Assembly: GCA_001931905.2 (NCBI GenBank) | Contig: MSJI02000015.1 | Location: 1 to 30,821 of the forward strand | DNA length: 30,821 nt | Direction: 5' to 3' | Origin: Cladosporium sp. IMV 00045 | Taxonomy: Eukaryota > Ascomycota > Dothideomycetes > Cladosporiales > Cladosporiaceae | Position numbers and translations under genes: made by a program | Shown here: one piece after another, positions 1 through 9,876 of the stretch | How the letters are laid out: the number at the start of each line of letters is the position of its first letter | Position numbering within the stretch: position 1 is the stretch's first letter | The notes under the pieces: model-generated | Told to the model about the DNA's origin: nothing | Databases searched by the model: none | What the model saw: the letters and a program-made list of their open reading frames with translations, nothing else

Positions 1-1057
1 TGTAGAGCGAGAGGAACATGACAATCGGCTCGAGGAAGAGCAGCTTGAAAGGCCGTACGAGGAAAACACGCATTTTTGCAGCGAAAGGTGTTCCTTCTAG
101 CTCCTCTTCAGTGACGTACTTCTTGCCACCAGGAGCAGCGTCTTTGCGCAGCTTCTTAGCCCTGCGTGCAAGAATGGTCGGTGCGAAAGTCTCCGGCACG
201 GTGAATGTGATCAGAAACCAGATAGCGCCGGATGCGATCAGTTGTATCCAGTATAGCCAGCGCCAGGACAAGTGATCAGCAATAAATCCACCAATTAAGG
301 GACCTAGCGCCGGTCCCAGAAAAGGTGCAGACGAAAAAGCGGCCATTGGGACACCTCGTTCTTCTGGTCGCCACATATCGGCAAGCGACCCGCCAACCAG
401 AGTCATCGGTGCTGAGAATGCGATGCCATCGATCAAGCGGCAGGCCAAAAGGGTCTCAATGTTCTTCGCCACCGCGCATGGTATGATGAAGACGAGGGCG
501 ACGAAGAGAGTCGAGATGTAGACAATCTGGCGGCCGAGGATCTCACTGAGAGGCGCAAAGACCATAGGTCCAGCTCCGAACCCAAAGACGAAGAGAGATA
601 CCGCGAGTAAAGCCACTTCCTCGCTGACATCGAAAGCGATTGCAGGTCCGGCCGGCTCGGCGGTGATGACAGCGCTGTTGAATGCGACAACGAAGCAGGT
701 CAGAGCGACGACCATGGTCACCCACCACTTCAGTGCTTTGGACCAGTTTTTGGGGTTCTCGGGGTCATTTTCGTGGAACTCGACAAGCTGGTATGATGGA
801 AGAGAGCTGTCGCTTTCGTAGTGGACATGGCGATCATTGTCCCTTGGGGGAGTCATCGTTTGGGCGGCATCGTGTCCGGGATTCCCATTCGGCCAGTCCG
901 GTGATCCAATCCCAGTTGAAGGCATAGAGCTTTGGCTGTTGTCTAGTTCGTGATGATAGACCCTCTTGAGGCTTAACGAAGACACAGAGGTGTTGGCGAT
1001 GGAAGGGAGGGTGAAGTGTTCTCTCGGTATGATGTTACGAGGGCGTCCTCTTTCCAT
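1..1057 (-). CDS. MFS transporter, drug:H+ antiporter-like, 3' end cut by window edge
   Basis: Reading leftwards from the ATG at 1057, the frame stays open to base 1, giving 352 residues without an intron. The C-terminal half lies outside the window. A hydrophilic N-terminal tail of about 100 residues ends in PENPKNWSK (99-107), which is typical of fungal drug/polyamine-type MFS proteins. Membrane helices follow, with the loop signature PLSEILGRQIVY (169-180) and the antiporter motif GPALGPLIGG (248-257). A cytosolic loop with charged residues and the start of helix 7 finish the visible part. These motifs place it in the DHA1 group, probably at the plasma membrane. The substrate cannot be read from the sequence. 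A downstream in-frame ATG at 925 is a second possible start. I chose 1057 because the frame is open through it and it gives the usual long tail. Confidence 0.9.
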   Translation of the reverse strand, partial: MERGRPRNIIPREHFTLPSIANTSVSSLSLKRVYHHELDNSQSSMPSTGIGSPDWPNGNPGHDAAQTMTPPRDNDRHVHYESDSSLPSYQLVEFHENDPENPKNWSKALKWWVTMVVALTCFVVAFNSAVITAEPAGPAIAFDVSEEVALLAVSLFVFGFGAGPMVFAPLSEILGRQIVYISTLFVALVFIIPCAVAKNIETLLACRLIDGIAFSAPMTLVGGSLADMWRPEERGVPMAAFSSAPFLGPALGPLIGGFIADHLSWRWLYWIQLIASGAIWFLITFTVPETFAPTILARRAKKLRKDAAPGGKKYVTEEELEGTPFAAKMRVFLVRPFKLLFLEPIVMFLSLY

Positions 1058-2018
1058 GCAGAGAATTGCTGAGTGATTGTGCCAGTCGTTTAGCAGATAG
1101 AAGTTGAGATGTCATGCGATTGAATGTCGAGGCCACCTGCCATCCCTACCGTAGGCTGCATTTATATAATACTTGCCATGCGCCATTTTTGCCTAGCACA
1201 CTTGAGTTCAACATAGGGCAATTGGCCATATTGATGATGACTGTCTTGAGAAAAGATGCTGCTGCCGCGATACGTCCGCGGTCAAAAAGTGCGAAAGAAG
1301 TTGTCTATATATCCGTGTTCGAAGCCGTCGCGGTGATGCACGCGAAACCGACGGATGGCCGAAGATTGCTTGTTTGAAGCCGAAGCCGAAATGCTTGCCA
1401 CGCGGGACGAAGACCGCGCCCAGGGGGATTTATCTGATATAAGAAGGACCCCAAGATCTACAGCCAATCGAGAGAGACGCCTTCGTTCCGCTACATCATG
1501 GGTCCAGACTCCAGCCCTAAATAACAAGAGTTGATGGAACAGGAGGTTCCGCTTATTGCCATTCCTTCGCTTGATACCGGATCGCTGGGACAATTTAGTA
1601 GTCAGAGTATGCGATGGACATGAGATGAGCCAAGGCGGACTTAGGAACTTTCTCTGCGGCCATCGATGCCGTTTTAGACTCGAGCTTAAAGCCTATTTGA
1701 TGTCTCTGTTGATCCACAACACTTGATGTGGTCGACAGTCGAGTGATCTGATATTGTCGCATGGCACGCCATGTCCCTCTGCTTCATCGTGGCTTGCTGT
1801 ATCCACGAAAGCGTGAATGCATGTGGCGTTTGTGAGACGAGGGGCTTTGATCAGGCCATCGACGCATCAGCCGCACGTTCACAAGGTAAAAGTAAATTCG
1901 AGACCTCATGCCATTTGGACGACTTTGCCTTTCCTTTCTATGCGCGATCACCAGTCAACAGAGTATCTCCTGCAAGTTGAGCATCCATCTTTCAAGACTC
2001 AACACCTCGCTAAAAAAA
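1058..2018. other. Intergenic region with two divergent promoters
   Basis: This is the shared upstream region of the minus-strand MFS gene and the plus-strand small membrane protein. It holds only short overlapping open frames with random-looking translations. A TATA-like stretch lies near 1159-1168 (tttatataat). I see no RNA gene or repeat. Confidence 0.5.
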
Positions 2019-2666
2019 ATGTCCACCCCCTGCCCCTCCTGCGCACAACCCCTCCATGGCACCCCCCAAAAGGCCCCCACCCCAACTCCCTCACCCACCA
2101 AACCGCCCTTCTCGGAATACCTCGACCTCGTCTCTTTCGTCGCCGTAATCACCATCTCCTTCTCCCTCTCCGCTTCCCAAGGCTTCTCCACCAGCGGGAC
2201 CTTCCTAGGCACTGCCCTCAACGCCAGCGCAACCGACGCGCCAACCCTCACAGCGCTGACGCAAACGCGGCGCTCCGCAGAACTGCTCTCGTGGTCCGCG
2301 GCGGCGTCGGGGTTCTCTCTCATGATCACGCTGGCGCTGAGGATTCTGCAGACTTACGATCGCTTTGTGAGACTTTCACGGACGAGGGTGCGGGATCGTG
2401 GCGTTTGGTATGAGGCTGTGCCGAGGGGGTTGGTGGCGAGTGGGAGTTGGGCGAGTTTGGCGTTGCAGGCGGCTTCGATGGTGTTGATTGGGGAGGCGTT
2501 GAAGATTGTTAGTCCGGGGAGTGGGTGGATGATTCAGGTAAGTCGATCGGGTTTGATGAATCTGGGTTCTTTGGGCATGGCTGAATCGAGCTTGTAGGGA
2601 TGTTTGGCCGGGACGGCAGCTTTGGCGCTGTTGGTCTTTTTGACTGTGGCTTGTAAGAAGCCTTAG
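2019..2666 (+). CDS. Small four-helix membrane protein, unknown function
   Basis: The ATG at 2019 follows an A-rich leader. Exon 1 (2019-2537) ends in phase 0. A 60-nt intron (2538-2597, GTAAGT...TTGTAG) is followed by exon 2 (2598-2666), giving 195 residues. The N-terminus is Pro/Thr-rich and carries a CPSC pair (residues 5-8). Four hydrophobic segments follow, at about residues 36-58, 88-110, 130-155 and 175-190. Splicing matters here: the unspliced frame runs into a stop within the intron, while the spliced form adds a clean fourth membrane segment ending in CKKP. Between helices 2 and 3 is a basic stretch (RLSRTRVRDR). I do not recognise a family. The topology suggests a small integral membrane protein of the fungal type often annotated as hypothetical. 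Confidence 0.75.
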
Positions 2667-3040
2667 GGTGATTGTGGCAGCTTTAATTACATGAAATCTT
2701 CGATGGGGATATGGTCTCTGTCATCATCAAATGGCAAGGGTGACTATCGATCTGTCGCTGCCTCATGATCGATGGCTCTTGCCATCAACTTGGACCTGAT
2801 CCTTCCGAATGAGCAAGATGCTCCTGGCACTTCTCGATGGAATTGTTCATGGTGCAAGCACAAACAGCGGAATGATAGATCTTTCCTTGCTGGTTCTGAT
2901 GCTGGCTCAGTGTCGTTTGTACAATAGACACAACCTCCAACGTCTGACCGTACACCGCTCGTCAGACCACCGTCTGAGCTCCATCTCAAATCTCACCATT
3001 CCCCTTGTCTCTCCCATCGATCTGCCGGCAAACAACCAAG
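2667..3040. other. Intergenic, no clear gene
   Basis: This holds the 3' flank of the small membrane protein and the 5' flank of the doubtful gene that follows. Open frames on both strands are short and have no recognisable content. Confidence 0.4.
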
Positions 3041-3838
3041 ATGCTCATAAATTCGCCAATCTGGACTGTGCCGCTGCTTATGCAGGTCCTCCATGACGCA
3101 TTCACGACACTGATCCGAGACAACGTCTTGCTGGAAAAAGAGTTCCCGTCAATTGAAGCCCGGATGGAGGCGATTTGGAAAAGGCTGAGCGGCAAGCCAT
3201 GCAAAGCCGTGGGGGGTCGTTCTTTCGGCGCGTTTGGGCTCCTGGGCAAGAAGCCACACAAGGACGAGGTGATCAGACGCTTCGCTCCGCATGGTCTTCT
3301 GCACACCATTGCGAGAGGTCATGAGAGGGTTCGTGTTGGCCCATCTTTTTCTTGTCGGATGTGATGCTGATTGTAGAGTGGCTAGATGTCGAAATGCCGC
3401 TTGCAGAGGCTGAGGAGAGGTCCGCCTGAGACTATCTCTGGCACCGCTACTGCCACAACCCGGGGTGTCGTGGCGCACACTCGACATGATTCAGCTGCTC
3501 TCTCAGAGAAGCCGATCAAGGTGGAGGAGGAGAGGGAGGACAGCGACGAGGAATGACAGCGTCCTGAGGTTGATGCCGACGAAACCCACATCATGAAGGT
3601 CGAGTACTCGTGGGAGACATCGGGATGGCCTTGGCCAGGGGTGGAGATCGCTCCTCCAGCTGCTGCTCAGGGCAACGAGAGATACGAAGAATCTCAGTCA
3701 ACCGACACCTCTGCACTAAGAGTGAAGGTGGAGGATGAGTCCAGCGACGAGGAGATGCCGGACTCCGAGGAAGACAATTCTGAGGAAGAGACAGAAGGAG
3801 TCCGCATCATGAAGGTCGAGTTCTGGTGGGAGACATGA
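3041..3838 (+). pseudogene. Doubtful or decayed gene with acidic repeats, interrupted by stops
   Basis: One plus-strand frame is open from before the ATG at 3041 to a TGA at 3362. It is blocked by stops until the ATG at 3386, then open to 3838 except for a single TGA at 3554-3556. A possible intron, 3329-3406 (GTTCGT...TTGCAG, 78 nt), would remove the first stops and keep the frame, but its donor is weak. The first part is basic and has no recognised domain. The rest has two acidic Glu/Asp/Ser-rich blocks, each ending in (H/R)IMKVE(Y/F)xWET. Because the same repeat stands on both sides of the TGA, one original reading frame broken by a nonsense mutation is plausible. A short real gene ending at 3556 is the alternative. 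Function unknown. Confidence 0.3.
3518..3838 (+). repeat. Two diverged in-frame copies of an acidic coding block
   Basis: Copy A runs from 3518 to about 3622 and copy B from 3725 to 3838. Both begin with aaggtggagga and contain agcgacgagga. Both end with a near-identical atcatgaaggtcgagt and a ...tgggagaca tail. The two copies are in the same reading frame, and the spacer encodes a Pro/Trp-containing linker. Copy A carries the TGA and copy B ends in the terminal stop. Confidence 0.6.
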
Positions 3839-4990
3839 TTAAGCTCGTCTTTCGTGTAGACTTACCTTGCCAGGCCGATAGTTGGTGGCATCGTACTCGA
3901 CCTCTCTTCAGAGTGGATATACATTTGGTGAAGCTGCTTCCTTCCCTGCTATAGCAATAAAACAGCAAGAGCCCAAGAGACTTGCGAGAAAAATCTGACC
4001 ACGAGCCATGTTCCGACTGCCAGGGCGAGCTGTTTTTGAGTTGATGCCTCCTTAAGACAAAAGGCTCGCTCACAATCTCTTTCTCATACCTACTTTCAGC
4101 CATCCGCGACGCGATATCTCCAACAGTTTAATGTGCGCGTGTGGGATGGAGGGGGATATAAGGGGTCGGCATATGACTAGTGCTCGCGCGCAGGTATGAG
4201 GTGGCGAATGAGAGGGATCAGCGAGCTTCGTGTCGCACTTGGCCGCTTCTTGCACCTGACCAAACGGTTGAAGATAAAGGAGATATCGGGAGAACGACTT
4301 GTCGCATGCCGTGAGAGAGACTCGCCTTACATTGGCATCACTTTTGAGCTCATGGTTGAATTCTCTCGTGCTGGTACATACCATGTCGTATGCGAGTAGG
4401 ATGAAAGAGAAGAGAAACAAGATTGATGCGAGGTATACATGCAGTCGCGCGAGACCGAGCCGAAAGGCCGACGTCAGGAAGGAACCCCACATGATCACGT
4501 GCACGGCCTTTACCCCACGTTGTGTCTCACTGGGCGGTGTAGGCGGGCGACACGACAGCCTAATGGGAGAGTGATGCGTGCTACAGATGATGGTGATGAT
4601 GAGAGAGGGACGACTTCGCTCTTCTAGCCCGTCGTATGCCCGCGTCTGCTGACTTGGCCTCTTGCTCGCTTGATGCTTGTTGTGCCTGCCGCCAGGACCC
4701 ATCCGTCCCTCTCTCTCATCCTTGCAACCCACTATATCTCCCACCTTGCTCCAACATCTGCCTGACTGACTGACCGCCCACCCGCCACCACCGCCCGCCC
4801 TCTTCTTCTGGCGGGGTCGCATAACGTCCATCGTCAGGAACACGCCGATATCGCCCAGCTCCGCCTGCAACAACACATCAGACCGTAGTCGTTGGTGGAG
4901 ATCTTGGATCACTTTTAAAAGAGCTGGCTTGCGTATTGAAGATAGAGTCGTGTCAAATCCAAAGACAACTGGCTTCGAACACAAGCCAAC
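3839..4990. other. Long intergenic/promoter region upstream of the tail-anchored protein gene
   Basis: There is no convincing gene here. A pyrimidine-rich stretch at about 4690-4800, with repeated ctgactgac and cccgcc runs, and a TATA-like ttttaaaa at 4913-4920 look like promoter and 5' leader elements of the gene starting at 4991. A 320-codon open frame on the minus strand (4070-5032) has a composition that looks non-coding; it is discussed under the findings. Confidence 0.45.
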
Positions 4991-6424
4991 ATGGCGCACA
5001 CAAACACCGGCAGCAGACCGCGCTTGGGTCAAGTGAACGACATGAACATCCGCCGCGCTACATCACACGGCAATCAAGTCAGGTCCGAAGGTGGGTTGGC
5101 ACTTTTGTTCTGTTTGTAGGCATCCACTACTTCACAACTATCAAGACAAACACTCGATTACACGATGAATACCTTTACGGCTTCGAACGTCGATGTGCCG
5201 TCGTACCAGTACACTAACTTCTTCTATTCAGATTCATGGATTGAGATCAGCTCACAGCCTTCATCTTCCTCTCTGTCTTCCGCCAACGACGAGATTGTCA
5301 CTACTGGACTGCGTGTACAGCATCAAAATGAGCGACACCGCCGCAGGAGAGTTGTCAGGCCTGGAGCCCCATCTACTTTGCATATCACCGCCCGGGCCTC
5401 TAGCACTGGCGGTACCAGCAGCCAAGACGAGTATGAAGAGAGCGAGAGCGAGTCCGATCGTGTCATGACGTTTTCTGGAGAAGGGCCATACATGGCGACT
5501 GCAAACCGTTCACCCAGGAATGCATCTCCCAACCGAGCGCATGAGTCCTCTGACGACGAAAACCGCACCGCGATTAACTACCCCATTCGCCACGACAGCT
5601 TCACCCCTCAGCCAAACGCCTTCACTCACCCTCCTTCTGCTGGACACACAAGACATGCCAGCCAACCTGTCCCGGATTCATACTTCCCATCTCCTGCTGC
5701 CCGTCCAGCCACTCGCCGCTCTCTTCCCTCACACCAGAATCAGACTTCCCATCTCCCTCAGAACATTCTCTCACCATCATACAACGCCGCCGCACATCAT
5801 GACGAAGCCCTGCGATCTAGTCTCAACACCCTCCTCTCTTGCGCAGCAGCAGCCCGCAATCTCTCCAAACCCAACACAAAAGCACCACACCAGCAGCAAC
5901 AGCAGCCCGCCCCTCGAGACAACAGAGTCGACCCAACATCCTTCCGCCTCATCCCCGAATCCGCTCTCCCAAACCAACAACAGACCCAGGTCCAACCTCC
6001 CATCTTCCAAGAACCGACTTTCAAGCCCACCCTCCGCCGCACCTCCACATCCACAACCTCAAACACCCCACCCTCACCAGCAGACCGCATAACCAAAGAC
6101 GCCACCAAGCGCAAGACCTCACCCTCAAAGTCCCGCCGAAGCAGCCCGGCCAAGAAATCTCGCCACTCCGCCGTGGACCCGGCTTCTGTCTCTCCCACGC
6201 TCCTCACGTGGGTCGTCTCCGCGGGTGTGGTCGTTGTTCTGTCCGCTATCAGCTTTTCGGCAGGCTACTCTCTCGGTCGCGAAGCGGGTTTGTTAGAAGC
6301 CGGTGGACCGGGAGGAGGGCTAGTGGATGTTGGGATGGGTCGCGAGGCGGGCTGCGCGAGGGAAGTTGCTGGTCGCAGCATGGGGCTCAAGCGAAGTTTG
6401 GCTAGGGGCGCTGTGCAGGTTTGA
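4991..6424 (+). CDS. Ser/Pro-rich protein with C-terminal membrane anchor, unknown function
   Basis: Two models share the same body. In the preferred one, the ATG at 4991 has an ideal context (ccaacATGGcg). Exon 1 ends at 5090, and a 141-nt intron (5091-5231, GTGGGT ... CACTAAC branch ... TATTCAG) joins in frame, giving 430 residues. The alternative starts at the ATG at 5165 and reads through what would be intron, giving 419 residues. Most of the protein is disordered: Ser, Pro and Gln runs, an acidic Glu/Ser patch, and a basic SPSKSRRSSPAKKSR segment before the membrane span. A conserved-looking helix, EALRSSLNTLLSCAAAARNL, lies in the middle. One hydrophobic segment (VVSAGVVVVLSAISFSAGY) lies about 65 residues from the end and is followed by a Gly-rich, then basic tail. 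This suggests a single-pass organelle or ER membrane protein with a cytosolic or nuclear-facing basic domain. No family is recognised. Confidence 0.75.
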
Positions 6425-7409
6425 GATGGCGGGATTGACTGTTAGGCGTTGTCGGCTGGAGGATGGATGTGCCAATGACAGCTAAAGGCGAATTTGAGGA
6501 CACGATCACATGCATTCACGCGAGACGAAAACGGGACGGAAGAACGACAGACATACGACACACTGATTCACGAAAGGGAATGGACTTTCTTGAGTATCAT
6601 GGACGGACTGGACGGAGAATCACGGCGTTTTTACTTTTCTCTCCTTCACTCAGATTCTCATTTGTTTTGACAAGCACAGGACTTCACGGTACATAACCTC
6701 CCATCTCAGGCCCGGGGTTCACGCATAAGGGACGAACAAGGTCGGCGCCATCGCAAAGGCGCATGAAGGATAGGCAGGACTTTTTGGCGTTTGAAAGGTT
6801 GCTTTTTCTTTTTCTTGCTGGAGTGGAATGGGTCACGATTAGATGACTCGCAAGTAATAATACCCACTTCGAATATTCGTTCAATCAAGCAATCAACATT
6901 CAAAACCACAAGACTTGTCTGCCAAAATGGGAGGTACGAGAAAATCCGTCGATCGACCGACCGGCCATTAATGCATCGAAAGCAAGTTTTCTTTCGAAAG
7001 CTCTCCTCCCAAAGAGTCAGAGCAAGGCGAGTGTATGCTACCTACTCAGCTTCTCAGCCTCGGGCGCTGAACTGAGTGGGTTTGCCGACATGCCTTTCCA
7101 GAACCCTACAAGCGCATATACTTTTCACACCTCTCGTGCGCTGCAGGTCCATTTCACCTACTCTGCGAGGGTCCCCTCTCCCCGTTCCGCGCAGCTTGAG
7201 AGATTCAAACCGCCTGCCGACGCTTGGGTGTTGACCTTCCAAGCCTAGGGCTCTTAAGGGACAACCGTGCCCGCAGGACCACGGCGCACATCGGATTGTC
7301 TCACGAGGAACTTGGGAAGACGTGCGGGCAGCTTTCAGATTATTTCGTTACGTCCCAGTGTTCTAAAAAGATAATTCCTCCCGGGCAAGAGTCATCAGGG
7401 TCGGGGGAT
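6425..7409. other. Intergenic between convergent genes
   Basis: This is the 3' flank of the plus-strand anchored-protein gene and the minus-strand S28 peptidase gene. Short open frames occur on both strands, but none has gene-like content. I see no repeat or RNA gene. Confidence 0.45.
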
Positions 7410-9378
7410 TTAATACCACCACCTCCCCTCCTCCGCACACTTGTACTTCCACTCCTGCATCCAGGCCTTGACGAAAGTCACAATCTCCGTCTGCGCATCC
7501 ACCACCGGCTTCGGCGGCAGCTCGGCAGTCGTCTCGTTCGGGAACAGCCCGTTCTCGTCCCAATGATGCACCGCGTCGTCGATCAGAATAAACGGTTCGC
7601 TGGTCGTGCTATTCCTTGGCTTCGCGCCGTAAGCGTACGCGTGCGGCGACGCGGGACGCCACGGGTCCCATTCGCCGTCGAGGAAGGCGAGGCGAGGGTA
7701 GGAGATGTCGTAGCCGCCGTGCTTGTTGATGCGTTGCACGTCTGGTGGGGTGGTGATGTTGAAACCGTAGCGGCAGACTAGCGTGCTGTATTCGAGCTCG
7801 ATGGTGCGGCTGATGAGCGGGCGCTGGTTGGCGGGGACCCCGGAGCCGGTTTGTAGGTAGCCCCATTCGGTGCAGTATTGGTAGGCCCAGCTGCGCCAGG
7901 TTTGTTGGTCGATGGTGTCTTGCTCGTAGAAAGTCGCGTTGCGGTTGGTGAAGCATTGGTCTTGCGTTTGGGAGGTGGTGGAGCAGCGGGTGACGACGGT
8001 ACTGTTGATGTAGCCGATGTAGTTTAGCAGTTGGGTTACTAAATCTTCTTTCGCTTGGTAGCCGCCGGCGGATAAGAGCTGGCTGGCAACTTGGCGCTTG
8101 GATTCGGTGGCGGGATAGATCACGTCTGTGCTGCTGATGTTTCCGCAGTAGTTGTAGAACTCATCGCTGCTGACTTCGGGGTCCCAGTTGAGAGATTGGA
8201 AGTTGCCAATGCCGGATGCGAGTTGATTGGCAAAATCATCGTCATACGTGATGTTGCCGAGACCAAAGGCATCTTTGAGGGTCATGGTGAGGTCGTGGTC
8301 GTTCTTTCCAATGAGGATGTTGTCCACCATGTGAGTGAAGGTTTTCTGAGCCTCGATGCATTTCTCTGGACCGTACGTTGCGATAGCATCATAGTATTGC
8401 CAGTAGTCGTATATCGCTTTGGTGACTCCAGAGCTGGAGATCGTTCCCCAGTAGACATCGGGGTATAGAACACGGAGGAAAGCCACAAAGGCGCCTGCGT
8501 ACGAGCCACCGTACGCGATGTGGGCCGTGGTGTTACTGGTGAGAGTGATGTTCTCCTGTTAGAGTGTTAGTCCAAGCATCACAACAGATGAGCATCTTGC
8601 GAGACGATTGTACGGGAGAAATTTCGGGGACATGCCGAAAAGCATTGAAGAAGGGGGAAGGGATGTAGACTCACCAAACCAGGAAACTTGATGTTTTGCG
8701 AGAAATATGCCTGATCTGCGAGCGCTTGCTCGGTAGTCAAGAACCTCAGGTTTTCTGTCGAGATATCCGGAGTCGGGAACGAGGTGCCGTAGTATCGATG
8801 CTCGAGAATCACACCAATGCCGTTGGTAGCCTGGATCATCTGGTGGACAATGCCTACAATGGGTCAGTGTTGTCCATCAGAAAGCCTCGCCTCGCTATGC
8901 TAGAATATGGCAAAAAAGGCACTCATTCAGAGGTAGAAAAGATCAAAACGAACCTTTCTGCAGGAATGGCAATCTGCCCACTCCGGAAGTCTCGCCAGAT
9001 TGAAGGACAATGACTGGTCCACCTGGCTTGTAGTACGATGCATCGAACCAGTATCGCAGGTTGAAATGCTCATCACTATGCGGCTCATATCTGCTTTCGT
9101 TGTGGAAGTGGTCTACTGGCACAGACAGATTGTGTGCCGGGTATAGCTCGCTAGGATCGATGTCATCGCGTTTGAGCAGAGACAAGCTCCCTGTCTGTGA
9201 GAAGTGGGATTTAGCAAAGCTTTCAGCCAAATGGCGCAATTAGAAGTACATCGCGATCGCTTACCTCTCGCTTGAGGTTCTGAATCGTCTGGCCTCCACT
9301 GCCGATGTTGAGGTTGGCGGCAGCTGCTGAGCCAAAAGCGATGGCGCCGACAATGGCGTCCCTCCAAGAAAACACCAT
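7410..9378 (-). CDS. Secreted serine carboxypeptidase, family S28 (prolyl carboxypeptidase-like)
   Basis: Four exons (9378-9265, 9194-8954, 8853-8675, 8555-7410) are separated by introns of 70, 100 and 119 nt. They join in frame to 559 residues. An N-terminal hydrophobic stretch ending near AAAA (18-21) is a likely signal peptide. The catalytic Ser is Ser196 in GGSYAGA. The charge-relay Asp is probably Asp475 in EWDPW, and the His is in VHHWDENG (about 508-509). The ILEHRYYG segment followed by the [14 protein letters not shown] segment is diagnostic of S28. Family members cleave after proline at acidic pH outside the cell or in the vacuole. Several N-x-S/T sites fit a secreted glycoprotein. 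The second intron uses the less common donor GTTCGT. It is divergently transcribed from the Sec10 gene. Confidence 0.93.
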
Positions 9379-9876
9379 GATGGAATCTCAGCGCTTAATG
9401 GAAAAAGAAAGAGACAGTGAGACACACGAAGAGAGAGGGCGAATATCAAGTAATAAGTCTAGCAGTGAATACACGAGTACTACCTGCCTCTCAGGGCATC
9501 GTCGGTCCCATACTTGCCTCTATCCGCATGAGGAAGCTCCTTCTGCCCTCTTTATCATGCGGGCAGATCAGTGGTTGGGCGTGTAGGCGCTAATCGCACA
9601 CAGGCGATGCAGATGACGTTACATCGCTGTGATCGTCCTTCGTGTTCACTCGTCTTGTTGTACCGCGGCTGAAGTCTGAGCTACTGAGAGGGAGCACCCG
9701 GAGCTACGCGTCGACGGCCTGGGCTGGCTGGCTGCCTCACCATTCCAAGGCACGTGAAATCAATCAATTAATCAAGCGATTGTACACTCAGCGACCGAAA
9801 CTCTCTGTTTCTATGCACCTTGTCGCTGCTCGGTGAATTAGCGGTATGGAGTTGAGATAGCGACTACATCCCAATC
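9379..9876. promoter_or_regulatory. Bidirectional promoter between the S28 peptidase and Sec10
   Basis: The start codons of the two divergent genes are 498 bp apart. The region contains a CRE-like tgacgtta at 9614-9621 and a palindromic E-box cacgtg at 9751-9756. It also has a GA-rich stretch near 9404-9445 next to the peptidase start. These are matches to short consensus motifs only, and their activity is not shown. Confidence 0.4.

Noticed and set aside
1817..2413. 198-codon plus-strand frame rich in His, Pro and Arg
   Set aside because: It overlaps the small membrane protein in another frame, which has clear membrane helices and a spliced end. The His/Pro/Arg composition is typical of a shadow frame in GC-rich coding DNA.
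5520..6405. Further plus-strand and minus-strand frames of 130-190 codons inside the tail-anchored protein gene
   Set aside because: Low-complexity Ser/Pro/Thr/His translations arise from reading the Ser/Pro-rich gene in other frames.
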